Assembly: GCA_031181325.1 (NCBI GenBank)
Contig: JAPSKX010000002.1
Coordinates: 1-64,000, forward strand
Direction: 5' to 3'
Origin: Paenibacillus sp.
GTDB taxonomy: Bacteria > Bacillota > Bacilli > Paenibacillales > YIM-B00363
DNA length: 64,000 nucleotides
How positions within the stretch are numbered: position 1 is the stretch's first letter; the number at the start of each line of letters is the position of its first letter. The notes beneath the pieces are model-generated. The model did not search any database and was not told the DNA's origin. It saw only the letters and a list, made by a program, of their open reading frames with translations. The position numbers and the translations under genes are program-made. Positions 1 to 8,412 of the stretch are shown one piece after another.

Positions 1-1464
1 ACGCCGGATGCGGACAAGAACACGCCGGCGGGCGATACGTTCGGCTTTAAGGTGCAGGCGGCGGTCGGCGCGTCCGACACGGGGATCAGCAGTGCGGTCG
101 ATGCTGTCGTCACCGTGACGGAAGCGAACGACGCGCCGACCGCGACGGACGACACGCTGCCGGACGTCGCGGAAAATGCGGCGAAGGCGACGATTCCGTT
201 CGCCGCTCTGCTCGGCAACGACGTCGCAGGTCCGGCGAACGAAAGCGGCCAGACGCTGACGATTACGGCGGCGGGCAATGCGACGGGCGGCACGGTCGCC
301 GTCGTCGGCGCGAACGTCGAGTTTACGCCGACGGCGAACTACACGGGCCCTGCGAGCTTCGAGTATACGGTGTCGGACAACGGCACGACGAACGGCGCCG
401 CCGATCCGAAGACGGATACGGGAGCGGCCGCCTTCGCGATCACGCCGACGGCGGCTGCGCCAAGCCTAACCGACGCGACGACGGCGGAGGACACGCAAAG
501 CGCCAGCGGGCTGGTGCTTTCGCGAAACGCGTCGGACGGAGTCGAAGTGTCGCACTTCAAAATCACGGCGATCGTCGGGGGCAAGCTGTACCATAACGAC
601 GGCACGACGGAAATCGCCGGCGGCGATTTCATTACGTACGCCGAAGGCAATGCCGGGTTGAAGTTTACGCCGGATGCGGACAAAAACACGCCGGCGGGCG
701 ATACGTTCGGCTTTAAGGTGCAGGCGGCGGTCGGCGCGTCCGACACGGGGATCAGCAGTGCGGTCGATGCTGTCGTCACCGTGACGGAAGCGAACGACCC
801 CGTAACCGCAACCGATGATACGCCGGCGGATGCGGCGGAGGACATCGAGCTGACGATCCCGTTCGCCGACCTGCTCGGCAACGACGTCGCAGGTCCGGCG
901 AACGAAAGCGGCCAAACGCTGACGATTACGGCGGCGGGCAATGCGACGGGCGGCACGGTCGCCGTCGTCGGCGCGAACGTCGTCTTCACGCCGACGCCGA
1001 ATTACAGCGGCCCGGCCGGATTCGAGTATACGGTGTCGGACAACGGGACGACGAACGGCGCCGCCGATCCGAAGACGGACACGGGCGCCGCAGCGTTTAC
1101 GATTGCGCCCGTTGCCGATACGCCGGGCGTGACCGACGCCGCTACCAATGAAAGCATGCAGACGGCGAGCGGTCTTGTCATAACGAGAAACGCGGCGGAT
1201 GGTGCGGAAGTGACCCATTATAAAATCACGGCGATCACGAACGGTACCTTGTACAAAACCGACGGCAGAACGAGAATCGAGGACGGAGCCTTCATCACCG
1301 TCGCCGAAGGGAACGCCGGACTAAAGTTTACGCCTGCTCCGGGTTTGTATTCCAACGGTTCTTTCAAGTTCGGTTTCGACGTTCAGGCGGCCGTCGGCGC
1401 GAGCGACGCGGCGCTAAGCGCTGCGGCGAAGGCGTCCGTTACGGTCGCCGAAGTCGAGGATGCG
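1..1464 (+). repeat. Tandem intragenic repeats, unit about 665 bp
   Basis: Positions 1-130 recur at 667-796 with only single-base changes, and about 208-430 recur at 871-1095. The offset is 666 bp in one part and 663 bp in the other, because one codon is missing in the second copy. A third, diverged copy covers about 1125-1464. The very high nucleotide identity of the first two copies points to recent duplication or gene conversion, and the array clearly continues upstream of the window. Confidence 0.9.
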
Positions 1465-2850
1465 CCATCCGCGCCGTCTGCACCGGCACCGACCGCGCCT
1501 CAGCAAAAGCGTCAAGTCGATGTAGTCGTCGACGACAATGGCGTACCGGCAGCGAAGGTTGACATTATAAGAACGCAGAGCGAACAGGGACAGCAGGTCG
1601 ACAACGTCAATTTCGACAAGGCGAAAGCGGCCGAATCGATCGGAAAGGCGGTTGCGGCCGGCCGGGACTTCGCCCGAATCGTCATAGACGACCTGTCCGA
1701 AAGCCCTGCGGACGAAGTGGTCGTGAACGTGCCGAGCGCTTCGGTAAACGAATTGTCCAATAAAGGAATCAACCTGGAAATCCAAACGAACGACGTGAAA
1801 ATCTCGTTGTCCCAGGAAGCGCTGGCGCTGCTTAACAGCGACGGTAAAGATTTGTTTTTCCGCGTCGTGCCGATTCGCAGGCAGGAGCAGCGTCAGCTCG
1901 TGGAGACGCGGGTCGTGCAGGCGGAGGAGCTGCGGAGCATGGCGGACGGCGGCGAAGTGCGGGTCATCGGCAAGCCGATGACGATCGAAACGAACTACAG
2001 CAGCCGGCAGACGAAGGTAGAATTCCCGCTTGCCGGCGTGGAGCTGCCGGACGATCCGGCGGAGCTGCAAGCGACGATCGACCGGATGGCGGTATATATC
2101 GAGCATAGCGACGGGGAGAAGGCAGTCAAGCGCGGGGAAATCAAATACGACGCCGCCGGAAAGCCCATAGCGATCGAGATCGCCATCGACAAGTTCAGTA
2201 CGTTTACAATCGTGACGGTGGAGCCCGAACGGACCCGGGAACGGTACATGTTCGGGTACGAGGACGGTTTGTTCCATCCCGATCGGCCGATTACCCGCGC
2301 CGAAACGGCGGCGATCTTGTCGCGCAACATTGGAGCAGGCAGCGCCGCCCAAGAAGGAGCATATTCCGACGTGGACGCCGATCACTGGGCCCAAATCTAT
2401 ATCGCCCATATGAAGCAACAGGGCATCATGACGGGAGACGACCGCGGCTTGTTCCGATCCGACAGCCCGATCACGAGGGCCGAGATGGCTGCGATCATCG
2501 TGTCGTGGCAACGTCTCGCCGAAAGCCGGACGGCTTCTTCCGCAGCGGATGCGGAAGGACATTGGGCGGAAGACAACATAGCGGCCGTCATGAATGCCGG
2601 CTTGATGACGGGGTACGAGGACGGTACGTTCCGGCCGGACCGGGCGCTCACCCGAGCCGAGGCGGTCTCCGTATTCAACGCCTTGTTCGATCGTCCGGCG
2701 CTGACCGGACTGCTCCGGCCGACATGGCCCGACGTCCCGGCGGATCATTGGGCTCGGGAAGCGATCGAAGCGGCGTCCAATTCGTATACGGCGAAGCCGC
2801 TATCGAACGGCAAGGAGCAATGGCTGAGAATGAAGTTGCAAGACCGGTAA
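1..2850 (+). CDS. SLH-domain surface protein with tandem-95/cadherin-like repeats (5' end outside window)
   Basis: The reading frame is open from base 1, so this is the C-terminal 949 residues of a larger gene; the first in-frame GTG (52) lies inside a repeat and is not the start. The N-terminal half is made of long repeats of about 222 residues, each holding an NDAP/TATDD-LLGNDV segment and an EYTVSDNGTTNG segment typical of tandem-95, cadherin-like adhesin repeats. Two copies are nearly identical and a third is diverged. A linker (roughly residues 490-740 of the visible part) follows, then three SLH motifs near the C-terminus, recognisable by FGYEDGLFHPDRPITRAE, DVDADHWAQIYI and GYEDGTFRPDRALTRAE. 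SLH domains bind pyruvylated secondary cell-wall polymer, so the protein is probably anchored in the wall and displayed outside the cell. The gene ends at a strong terminator. Domain assignment is confident; ligand or function is unknown. Confidence 0.9.
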   Translation, partial: TPDADKNTPAGDTFGFKVQAAVGASDTGISSAVDAVVTVTEANDAPTATDDTLPDVAENAAKATIPFAALLGNDVAGPANESGQTLTITAAGNATGGTVAVVGANVEFTPTANYTGPASFEYTVSDNGTTNGAADPKTDTGAAAFAITPTAAAPSLTDATTAEDTQSASGLVLSRNASDGVEVSHFKITAIVGGKLYHNDGTTEIAGGDFITYAEGNAGLKFTPDADKNTPAGDTFGFKVQAAVGASDTGISSAVDAVVTVTEANDPVTATDDTPADAAEDIELTIPFADLLGNDVAGPANESGQTLTITAAGNATGGTVAVVGANVVFTPTPNYSGPAGFEYTVSDNGTTNGAADPKTDTGAAAFTIAPVADTPGVTDAATNESMQTASGLVITRNAADGAEVTHYKITAITNGTLYKTDGRTRIEDGAFITVAEGNAGLKFTPAPGLYSNGSFKFGFDVQAAVGASDAALSAAAKASVTVAEVEDAPSAPSAPAPTAPQQKRQVDVVVDDNGVPAAKVDIIRTQSEQGQQVDNVNFDKAKAAESIGKAVAAGRDFARIVIDDLSESPADEVVVNVPSASVNELSNKGINLEIQTNDVKISLSQEALALLNSDGKDLFFRVVPIRRQEQRQLVETRVVQAEELRSMADGGEVRVIGKPMTIETNYSSRQTKVEFPLAGVELPDDPAELQATIDRMAVYIEHSDGEKAVKRGEIKYDAAGKPIAIEIAIDKFSTFTIVTVEPERTRERYMFGYEDGLFHPDRPITRAETAAILSRNIGAGSAAQEGAYSDVDADHWAQIYIAHMKQQGIMTGDDRGLFRSDSPITRAEMAAIIVSWQRLAESRTASSAADAEGHWAEDNIAAVMNAGLMTGYEDGTFRPDRALTRAEAVSVFNALFDRPALTGLLRPTWPDVPADHWAREAIEAASNSYTAKPLSNGKEQWLRMKLQDR

Positions 2851-2859
2851 CCTTTCGGC

Positions 2860-2890
2860 ATCCCGCCACTCGGCGGGGTGTTTTTTTCTT
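2860..2890 (+). terminator. Rho-independent terminator of the SLH gene
   Basis: CCCGCC (2862-2867), a 4-base loop and GGCGGG (2872-2877) are followed by a T-rich run starting at 2879. It lies 10 bases after the stop codon. Confidence 0.85.
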
Positions 2891-3048
2891 TCGAATGCCG
2901 TTTCGCTCCGAACGAGCAGGACAGGATTGTATAATGCATCGGAGAATCGCTATGATTTGATGAAGTGCTTTTCTCAAGCATAATATTAGAAGCCAAGGTA
3001 CAATGGGGTATAGGGGAAACGGATGAATCCATTAGGAGGAGCGGTCAT

Positions 3049-3831
3049 ATGCGTGCGTACCCTTTCATCTTTCCGGTAAAAGAAGCAACGTACAAGGTTA
3101 TTGGCGAACGCAAGCTCAACTTTTACGTTTTCGAGCCCGAAACCCGGGGGAAGGATCGTGCGGCCGTCTTATTTTTCATCGGAGGGAGCTTCGGCAAGGG
3201 GCCGCGTACGCCTGCCGATTTCCAACATCATGCCCAATATTTATCGTCGAAGGGCGTTGTCGCGATCTGCGTCGATTACCGGACCGGGCATGACGAAGGC
3301 TTCACTCCGATTCAAGCGATCTGCGACGTCAGATCCGCGGTTCGGCATTTGCGCGAGCATGCCGCCGAATGGAGAGTCGACCCTGGTAAAATCGTTGTGT
3401 GCGGTTCGTCGGCCGGCGGGTACATCGCGGTTTCTTCGATTATGTTCGAGCATATGAACGACGAGGGAGATCGCATGAGCGTGAATCCCGTTCCCGATGC
3501 GCTTGTGATCTTCGGCGCCGGGATGGACGGCGTCGACATCATGACGAGGCGATACCCCGAGCTGCTCGACCATGCGCGGGACATGTCTCCTTATCATAAT
3601 ATCAAGAAATGCCTGCCTCCTACATTATGGATGATCGGGACCGAAGACGATCTATTCGATCAGAATAAAGACTTCGTCGAACGAATGACGGCGGAAGGCA
3701 ACGACATCGCTTGGGCGACTTACGACGGGATGGAACATGGCTTCTTCCTCCACGGAAGACACGAGAATCGGCCCTTGCACGAAACGAAAGCGAAGATCGA
3801 GGACTATCTAAGATCGATCGGATTCATATAG
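3049..3831 (+). CDS. Alpha/beta hydrolase, esterase/lipase-like
   Basis: A 260-residue soluble alpha/beta hydrolase. The nucleophile elbow is GSSAG with Ser121; an IGGSF segment near residue 44 corresponds to the oxyanion-hole loop (HGG in many relatives), and the later GTEDDLF and EHGFF segments supply the likely acid and histidine of the triad. The family (BD-FAE/acetyl-xylan-esterase-like) hydrolyses small carboxylic esters; the true substrate cannot be read from sequence. I chose ATG 3049 because AGGAGGA (3034-3040) sits 8 bases before it; the frame stays open 28 codons further upstream, but without a ribosome site. A TATAAT box at 2930-2935 may belong to its promoter. It stands alone, with a Crp-like regulator 47 bases downstream. 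Confidence 0.85.
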   Translation: MRAYPFIFPVKEATYKVIGERKLNFYVFEPETRGKDRAAVLFFIGGSFGKGPRTPADFQHHAQYLSSKGVVAICVDYRTGHDEGFTPIQAICDVRSAVRHLREHAAEWRVDPGKIVVCGSSAGGYIAVSSIMFEHMNDEGDRMSVNPVPDALVIFGAGMDGVDIMTRRYPELLDHARDMSPYHNIKKCLPPTLWMIGTEDDLFDQNKDFVERMTAEGNDIAWATYDGMEHGFFLHGRHENRPLHETKAKIEDYLRSIGFI

Positions 3832-3878
3832 GATCCTTCACTGGGAAGAAAAAGGCGTCGACGGGAGATGCAAGGCGA

Positions 3879-4460
3879 ATGAAGCAAATATTGAAAAAGT
3901 ACCTGGACCGCTACACGACGCTCGACGAGGCGGCCCAGCAGGCGATCCTCGACGAACTTCGGATCGAGGAGTTCAAGAAGGGAACGATCCTCCTGAGACA
4001 GGGCGACGTTCCCTGGGCATGTTATTTCATCCTGAAGGGATGCGTGAGGGAGTATACCGCGGACGAAACGGGACGGGAGACGACCTCGAACTTCTACACG
4101 GAGGAGCAAGCGATCGCGATGATCCAACGCCATCGGGACGATCCGTCGTCCGAGTATACGTACGCATGTCTGGAGGACACGGTCGCCGTCGTCGGCGCGC
4201 TGGACGTCGAACAGGCGATGTACGACAAGCACGCCCAGCTGGAAGGGATGACGCGCCGGATGATTGAACAGAGCTTCGCCCGGATGCAGGAGGAGTTCAC
4301 GGCCTTCGTCGCGTCCAGCCCGGAGGAGCGCTACCTGTCGTTGCTGCGGAAGCGCCCGACCTTAATCGAGCGGGTGCCTCAGCATCAATTGGCAAGCTAC
4401 CTCGGCGTGACGGCGGAGTCGTTAAGCCGCCTGAAGAAGAGGTTACAGCGTGATGCGTAG
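3879..4460 (+). CDS. Crp/Fnr-family transcriptional regulator
   Basis: A 193-residue protein with an N-terminal cyclic-nucleotide-binding-type beta-roll (about residues 15-120, including the FKKGTILLRQGD and CYFILKGCVREY segments) and a C-terminal helix-turn-helix (QHQLASYLGVTAESLSRLKKR). The HTH is of the short form seen in Paenibacillus and Bacteroidetes proteins that usually lack the cAMP contact residues, so the effector is unknown. ATG 3879 was chosen because the homologous part starts there; the upstream open frame runs back into the hydrolase gene. Its stop overlaps the start of the next gene, so the three genes 3879-6487 are probably cotranscribed. Confidence 0.85.
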   Translation: MKQILKKYLDRYTTLDEAAQQAILDELRIEEFKKGTILLRQGDVPWACYFILKGCVREYTADETGRETTSNFYTEEQAIAMIQRHRDDPSSEYTYACLEDTVAVVGALDVEQAMYDKHAQLEGMTRRMIEQSFARMQEEFTAFVASSPEERYLSLLRKRPTLIERVPQHQLASYLGVTAESLSRLKKRLQRDA

Positions 4461-4989
4461 AGATTCCAATCAGCATGGCGACGACTCTCTCCTCGGCAGA
4501 CACTCCCCCGCGGAGGCAGTCGATATGAAGCGGCTCGATCCCCGTTCGGCGCAGGCGCGTCGGGCGGAAGGCTGGGTGGGTTTCGCCGTTATGCTGGCGA
4601 TCGTGATCGGACTGTTCTGGGCGACGGGCCGGTTCGGCTGGCCGACTTGGATCGCGTTCGCGGCGGCGTCGCTCGCGGCGTCGTTCTCGGTTTGGGACGT
4701 ACTCTTGGCCCCGGGCGCGACGTATCGCTCCTGGCGATACGCCATCTCGGAGAAGGACATCGAGCTGCACCATGGCCTATGGGCGCGTTATCGGACGCTC
4801 GTCCCGATGTCGCGCATTCAGCATGTGCATTCGAGGCAAGGGCCGATTCAGAAGCGATACGGCCTCGCGACCGTGACGTTCTCGACGGCGGCGGGCAGCC
4901 ATCAGATCCCGGGCGTCACGGAGGAAGAGGCGGAGCGGATTCGGAAGCAAATCGCCGAATGGGCGGGGGTCGCCGATGCGGACGCCTGA
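4453..4989 (+). CDS. Bacterial PH-domain membrane protein, YdbS-like
   Basis: About 178 residues. Two hydrophobic helices (around residues 40-60 and 65-85) are followed by a bacterial pleckstrin-homology domain (bPH2) with the diagnostic segment RYRTLVPMSRIQHVHSRQGPIQKRYGLATV. B. subtilis YdbS has the same layout and pairs with YdbT, as this gene pairs with the next one. The start is ATG 4453 or the adjoining GTG 4450; both overlap the stop of the Crp-like gene, and AGAGG at 4438-4442 can serve either. The overlap suggests translational coupling. Function in the membrane is not established. Confidence 0.85.
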   Translation: MRRDSNQHGDDSLLGRHSPAEAVDMKRLDPRSAQARRAEGWVGFAVMLAIVIGLFWATGRFGWPTWIAFAAASLAASFSVWDVLLAPGATYRSWRYAISEKDIELHHGLWARYRTLVPMSRIQHVHSRQGPIQKRYGLATVTFSTAAGSHQIPGVTEEEAERIRKQIAEWAGVADADA

Positions 4990-6487
4990 CGGGGAACGGA
5001 CCGGCGCGCTCCGCCGGCTGCACCCGGTGTCGATGATCTATTTCCTCTTCCGCTCGGGGAAGGAGCTTGCGGGGATGGTGCCCCTCATTCCGGCCGTCCT
5101 CCTGCTCGCGAATCGCCTGTTCGGCGGAGAGGTCGACCGCGTCCTGCTGACCGCGGTCCTCGCCGCGGCAGCCGTTCTCGCCTTGCTCGCGTTCGCGTGG
5201 CTGCGCTGGCGCCGCTTCCGATATCGGGTCGAAGGAGGCGTGCTCTACATCGAGCATGGATTGTGGGTGCGTCGGAAGAGTTGGATCGGGAAGGAGCGCG
5301 TCTTGTCCCTAGATACGACGGTCAGCATGTACGATCGGCTGTTCGACTTAGTCCGGCTGGAGGTGGAGACGGCCGCGGGGGACGACGAGCCCGAGGCGGT
5401 TCTCAGCTCGATATCGCTCGAAGAGGCCGGGCGTATCCAAGCGGTCCTCGGCGGGGGCGACGTACTCGGAGCTGCATCGGACGAGGCGCTTGGGTCCGAT
5501 CCGCAAGGGGCCGCGCCGCGATGGCGCATGTCGCTTGGGCGTACGTTCGCGCTGAGCGCGACGAGCGGCAAGTTCGCGACGATCTGGCTCGTCGTCGCGG
5601 GAGGAGGGCTGCGGCTCTGGAACGAGTGGCTGGAAGACCGCGCGATCGGGGAGACGCTGCACGAGTTTGTCCACGACATCGGCCTTCCGAGCGCGATCGT
5701 CCTCTACGCCCTCCTCGCCGGGCTGCTTGCCGTCGGCGCCGCTTTCTTCCTGGAGTGTGGGTTTCGATTGGCGAAGGAAGACGGGACGCTGATCGTCGAG
5801 CGAGGGCTCTGGGAGAAGAAGCGCAGAGTCGTCGAATCGCGCCGCATTCAGGCGGTGCTCGTGACGGAGCAGCCGCTGCATCGTCCGTTCGGGATGGCTG
5901 CCGTTCGCGTCGTCGTCGCGGGCAGCGCGGACGAGGAGAAGTCGACGATCGACCTGCTCCCGTTCGTCCGCGTCGCGGAGCTTCCCGCCTTGTTCGCGAC
6001 GTTCTTGCCCGACTTCCGATTGCCGAGCGATTGGCGGCCGGCGAGCCGGAAGGCATACGGAAGCTACGCGCTGCTCCCTGCGGCGGCAGGTTCAATCGCG
6101 GCGGCCGCGGCCATCGCGTGGCTTCCGACCGATTGGCGTTGGTTCGCGCTGCTGCTCCCCGCGCTCGCTTGGGCAAGCGGGGCGCTCCAATGGAGGCAGG
6201 CGGCATGGTCGCAGGAGGGCGATCTTCTTGCGATCCGTTCCGGCGGCTTCTCCCGGCGGCAGGCGATGGTCCGGCGGCGCCGCGTCCAGTGGCTTCGCGC
6301 GTCGCAATCCCCGATCCAACGGGGCAGGGGCCTCGCCACGCTTCGGGTCGCCGCGGCCGGCGCCTCCGGCGCGGGATTGACGATCCGGCACGCGGACGCC
6401 GCCAAGCTGCGGGAGTTGTCCGCTTGGCTGACCGGTCATGCGGCCGATCGGCCTCGATCGAGTAGAAGGGAATCGAGAGCATTCTGA
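4976..6487 (+). CDS. Multi-bPH2-domain membrane protein, YdbT-like
   Basis: A 503-residue protein that starts inside the preceding bPH gene (14-base overlap). It has three blocks of paired membrane helices each followed by a bPH2 domain: VEGGVLYIEHGLWVRRKSW (about residue 85), EDGTLIVERGLWEKKRRVV (about 265) and EGDLLAIRSGGFSRRQAMV (about 415). This matches YdbT, which occurs next to YdbS in Bacillus. The pair is likely a membrane complex; in B. subtilis the pair has been linked to sensitivity to the antimicrobial amylocyclicin. Here it sits directly upstream of another likely antimicrobial-response locus (6513-11753). Confidence 0.85.
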   Translation: MRTPDGERTGALRRLHPVSMIYFLFRSGKELAGMVPLIPAVLLLANRLFGGEVDRVLLTAVLAAAAVLALLAFAWLRWRRFRYRVEGGVLYIEHGLWVRRKSWIGKERVLSLDTTVSMYDRLFDLVRLEVETAAGDDEPEAVLSSISLEEAGRIQAVLGGGDVLGAASDEALGSDPQGAAPRWRMSLGRTFALSATSGKFATIWLVVAGGGLRLWNEWLEDRAIGETLHEFVHDIGLPSAIVLYALLAGLLAVGAAFFLECGFRLAKEDGTLIVERGLWEKKRRVVESRRIQAVLVTEQPLHRPFGMAAVRVVVAGSADEEKSTIDLLPFVRVAELPALFATFLPDFRLPSDWRPASRKAYGSYALLPAAAGSIAAAAAIAWLPTDWRWFALLLPALAWASGALQWRQAAWSQEGDLLAIRSGGFSRRQAMVRRRRVQWLRASQSPIQRGRGLATLRVAAAGASGAGLTIRHADAAKLRELSAWLTGHAADRPRSSRRESRAF

Positions 6488-6512
6488 ATCGTTAGAAGTA
6501 GGTGAACGTAAC

Positions 6513-7676
6513 GTGCGCAGTTTTGGGTTATGGCTTGGGTGGACGGGATGGCTGGCGGCCGTCTGGGCGGCGGCGCTGCTGCAGTTCGGAGCTAGCGCGG
6601 TGCCGCGCGGCGCGCTCGGCTGCGCCGCGTTTTTCGCGTGTTATTTCGCGTCGCCGCTCGCCGGGCGCCGGCCGCCGGCGCTGCTGGCGCTGCTGACCGG
6701 CGCGCTGCTCGCCGCGGCCGTCGCGCTGCCGGGCGCAGGCGGCGCCGGGCTGCTGTACGCGCTGCTGCTCGCCGCGTATCTCGCCGGGGAAGCCGTCTAC
6801 CGGCTTCCCGGTGCATACGCGGCGGCGTTCGGCGCGCTCGCCGCGCTGGCGCTGACGGCGTCGGCCCTGCCGGCCGCCGCGGACCCCGCGCAGCCGCGCT
6901 ACGCCGGCTTCGCGCTGCTGTTCGCGGCCGCGGCCGCCGCCGCGCTGGCGCTGTACCGCCGCGAGCGGGCGGGGAACGTCGAAGGCGCCGCCCGCTTCGA
7001 GGCGCTGCTCGGCGAATACCGCAAGCTGAAGCGCCAGGCGAAGAGCGGCGAAGACGCGGCGCGGGCGGAGGAGCGGACGAATATCGCCCGGCAAATCCAC
7101 GATTCGGTCGGGCATAAGCTGACGTCGCTGCTCATGCAGCTGGAGATGTTTCGCATGAACGCGTCCGGGGCGCAGCAAGCGCAGGCGGAGCAGATGAAGC
7201 GGCTCGCGCAGGACAGCCTCGAGGAAACCCGGAGCGCCGTCAAGGCGCTGCAGGAGCAGGAGCAGGGCGGTCTGCCGGCGCTGCTGCGGCTCATTCGCAA
7301 CCTGGAAGCGGAGAGCTACCTCCAGGTCGAATTCACGGTCCGACACGGCGCGCTCTCCGCGCCGCTCGGCAACGAGCCGTCCGTCGCCGTCTACCGCGCG
7401 ATCCAGGAGGCGATGACGAACGCGATGCGGCACGGGGCGTCGCGCAAGATCGGCATTCTGCTCGAGTCGCCGGCCGGCCGGGTGTTTCGGTTCGAGGTGA
7501 CGAACGACGTCGGGGACGCCGAAGCGCGGCCGGTTCGCGAAGGCTTCGGGCTGACCGCGATGCGGGACCGGGTCGAGAAGGCCGGGGGCGAGCTGACGTT
7601 GATGCGGTCGGGGGGACAGTTTCTGGTGAGAGGGACGTTCAAGCTGGAGCAAGCGAAGGAGGAGCGAGCGCAATGA
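6513..7676 (+). CDS. NarL-type sensor histidine kinase, LnrJ/YfiJ-like
   Basis: A 387-residue kinase. The first about 150 residues are very hydrophobic (five or six membrane helices, Ala/Leu/Gly-rich). A HisKA_3 dimerisation domain follows with phospho-accepting His196 in IARQIHDSVGHKLTSL, then a HATPase_c domain (EAMTNAMRHGASRKI; GFGLTAMRDRVEKAGG). I chose GTG 6513, preceded by TAGGTGA at 6499-6505; an in-frame ATG at 6438 would overlap the previous gene. It overlaps the regulator gene by ATGA and lies upstream of an ATPase and two ABC-2 permeases, the order of B. subtilis lnrJKLMN, where the kinase senses polyene-type antibiotics. The signal sensed here is an inference. Confidence 0.88.
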   Translation: MRSFGLWLGWTGWLAAVWAAALLQFGASAVPRGALGCAAFFACYFASPLAGRRPPALLALLTGALLAAAVALPGAGGAGLLYALLLAAYLAGEAVYRLPGAYAAAFGALAALALTASALPAAADPAQPRYAGFALLFAAAAAAALALYRRERAGNVEGAARFEALLGEYRKLKRQAKSGEDAARAEERTNIARQIHDSVGHKLTSLLMQLEMFRMNASGAQQAQAEQMKRLAQDSLEETRSAVKALQEQEQGGLPALLRLIRNLEAESYLQVEFTVRHGALSAPLGNEPSVAVYRAIQEAMTNAMRHGASRKIGILLESPAGRVFRFEVTNDVGDAEARPVREGFGLTAMRDRVEKAGGELTLMRSGGQFLVRGTFKLEQAKEERAQ

Positions 7677-8305
7677 TCCGAATCTTACTCGCGGAGGACC
7701 AAACCTTAGTGCGGCACGGCCTGAAAATGATGATCGAAACCGACCCCGAGCTCCGCGTGACCGGCGAGGCGTCGAACGGCGCGGAGGCGGTGCTGCTGAA
7801 CGAATGTCAAGCGTTCGAGCTCGTCGTGCTGGACATTCGCATGCCGGAGATGGACGGGCTCGAGGCGGCCCGCCGCATCCTGTCCCGCTGGCCGGACCGC
7901 AAGGTGATGATGCTGACGACGTTCAACGACGACGAATACGCGTTCGAAGCGCTCAAGCTCGGCGCGAGCGGGTATATGCTGAAAGACGCCGACCCGGCGG
8001 CGCTCATCCGCTCCATCCGCAGCTGCCTGTCGGGCGGCCTGTCGCTCGAGGAGCATGTGGCCGCGAAGGTGATGCCGCGCCTGCTCGGGCGGACCGAGAC
8101 GAAGCGGGTCGATCCGTCGCTCACGCCGCGGGAGCTGGACATCGTGCGCCGCGTCGGCGAGGGCCGCAGCAACAAGGAGATCGCCGACGAGCTGGCGCTG
8201 TCGGTCGGCACGGTGAAGAACCATATCAGCCTCATCCTGGATAAGCTGGAGCTTCGGGACCGAACGCAGCTGGCGATTTACGCGATCCGGCACGACTTGA
8301 TATAA
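7673..8305 (+). CDS. NarL/LuxR-type response regulator, LnrK/YfiK-like
   Basis: A 210-residue regulator with receiver domain (acidic pocket AEDQ at 7-10, phospho-acceptor Asp54 in VVLDIRMPEMDG, Lys in YMLKDADP) and a C-terminal LuxR HTH (LTPRELDIVRRVGEGRSNKEIADELALSVGTVKNHI). ATG 7673 overlaps the kinase stop codon, so the pair is translationally coupled. It is expected to be phosphorylated by the upstream kinase and to activate the transporter genes that follow. Confidence 0.92.
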   Translation: MIRILLAEDQTLVRHGLKMMIETDPELRVTGEASNGAEAVLLNECQAFELVVLDIRMPEMDGLEAARRILSRWPDRKVMMLTTFNDDEYAFEALKLGASGYMLKDADPAALIRSIRSCLSGGLSLEEHVAAKVMPRLLGRTETKRVDPSLTPRELDIVRRVGEGRSNKEIADELALSVGTVKNHISLILDKLELRDRTQLAIYAIRHDLI

Positions 8306-8342
8306 GTGACTGAAGTCATGGTCGCGGCGATAACGAATGACC

Positions 8343-8370
8343 GAGGGCAGTGGGAGCACTGCTCTTTTCT
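8343..8370 (+). terminator. Terminator between the two-component pair and ABC operon
   Basis: GCAGTG (8347-8352), loop GGAG, CACTGC (8357-8362), then TCTTTTCT. It separates the two-component genes from the transporter operon, which therefore should have its own promoter, as expected of a regulated target. Confidence 0.75.
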
Positions 8371-8412
8371 CTGTATATTGAGGTCAATAGGGATTCGGGA
8401 GGAATGGAAGCT

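Noticed and set aside
3711-3878. 56-codon upstream extension of the Crp/Fnr-like gene
   Set aside because: It overlaps the end of the hydrolase gene and lies before the conserved start of the family.
6528-7673. 381-residue minus-strand open frame opposite the LnrJ-like kinase
   Set aside because: Shadow of a very GC-rich coding region; kinase motifs are on the + strand.
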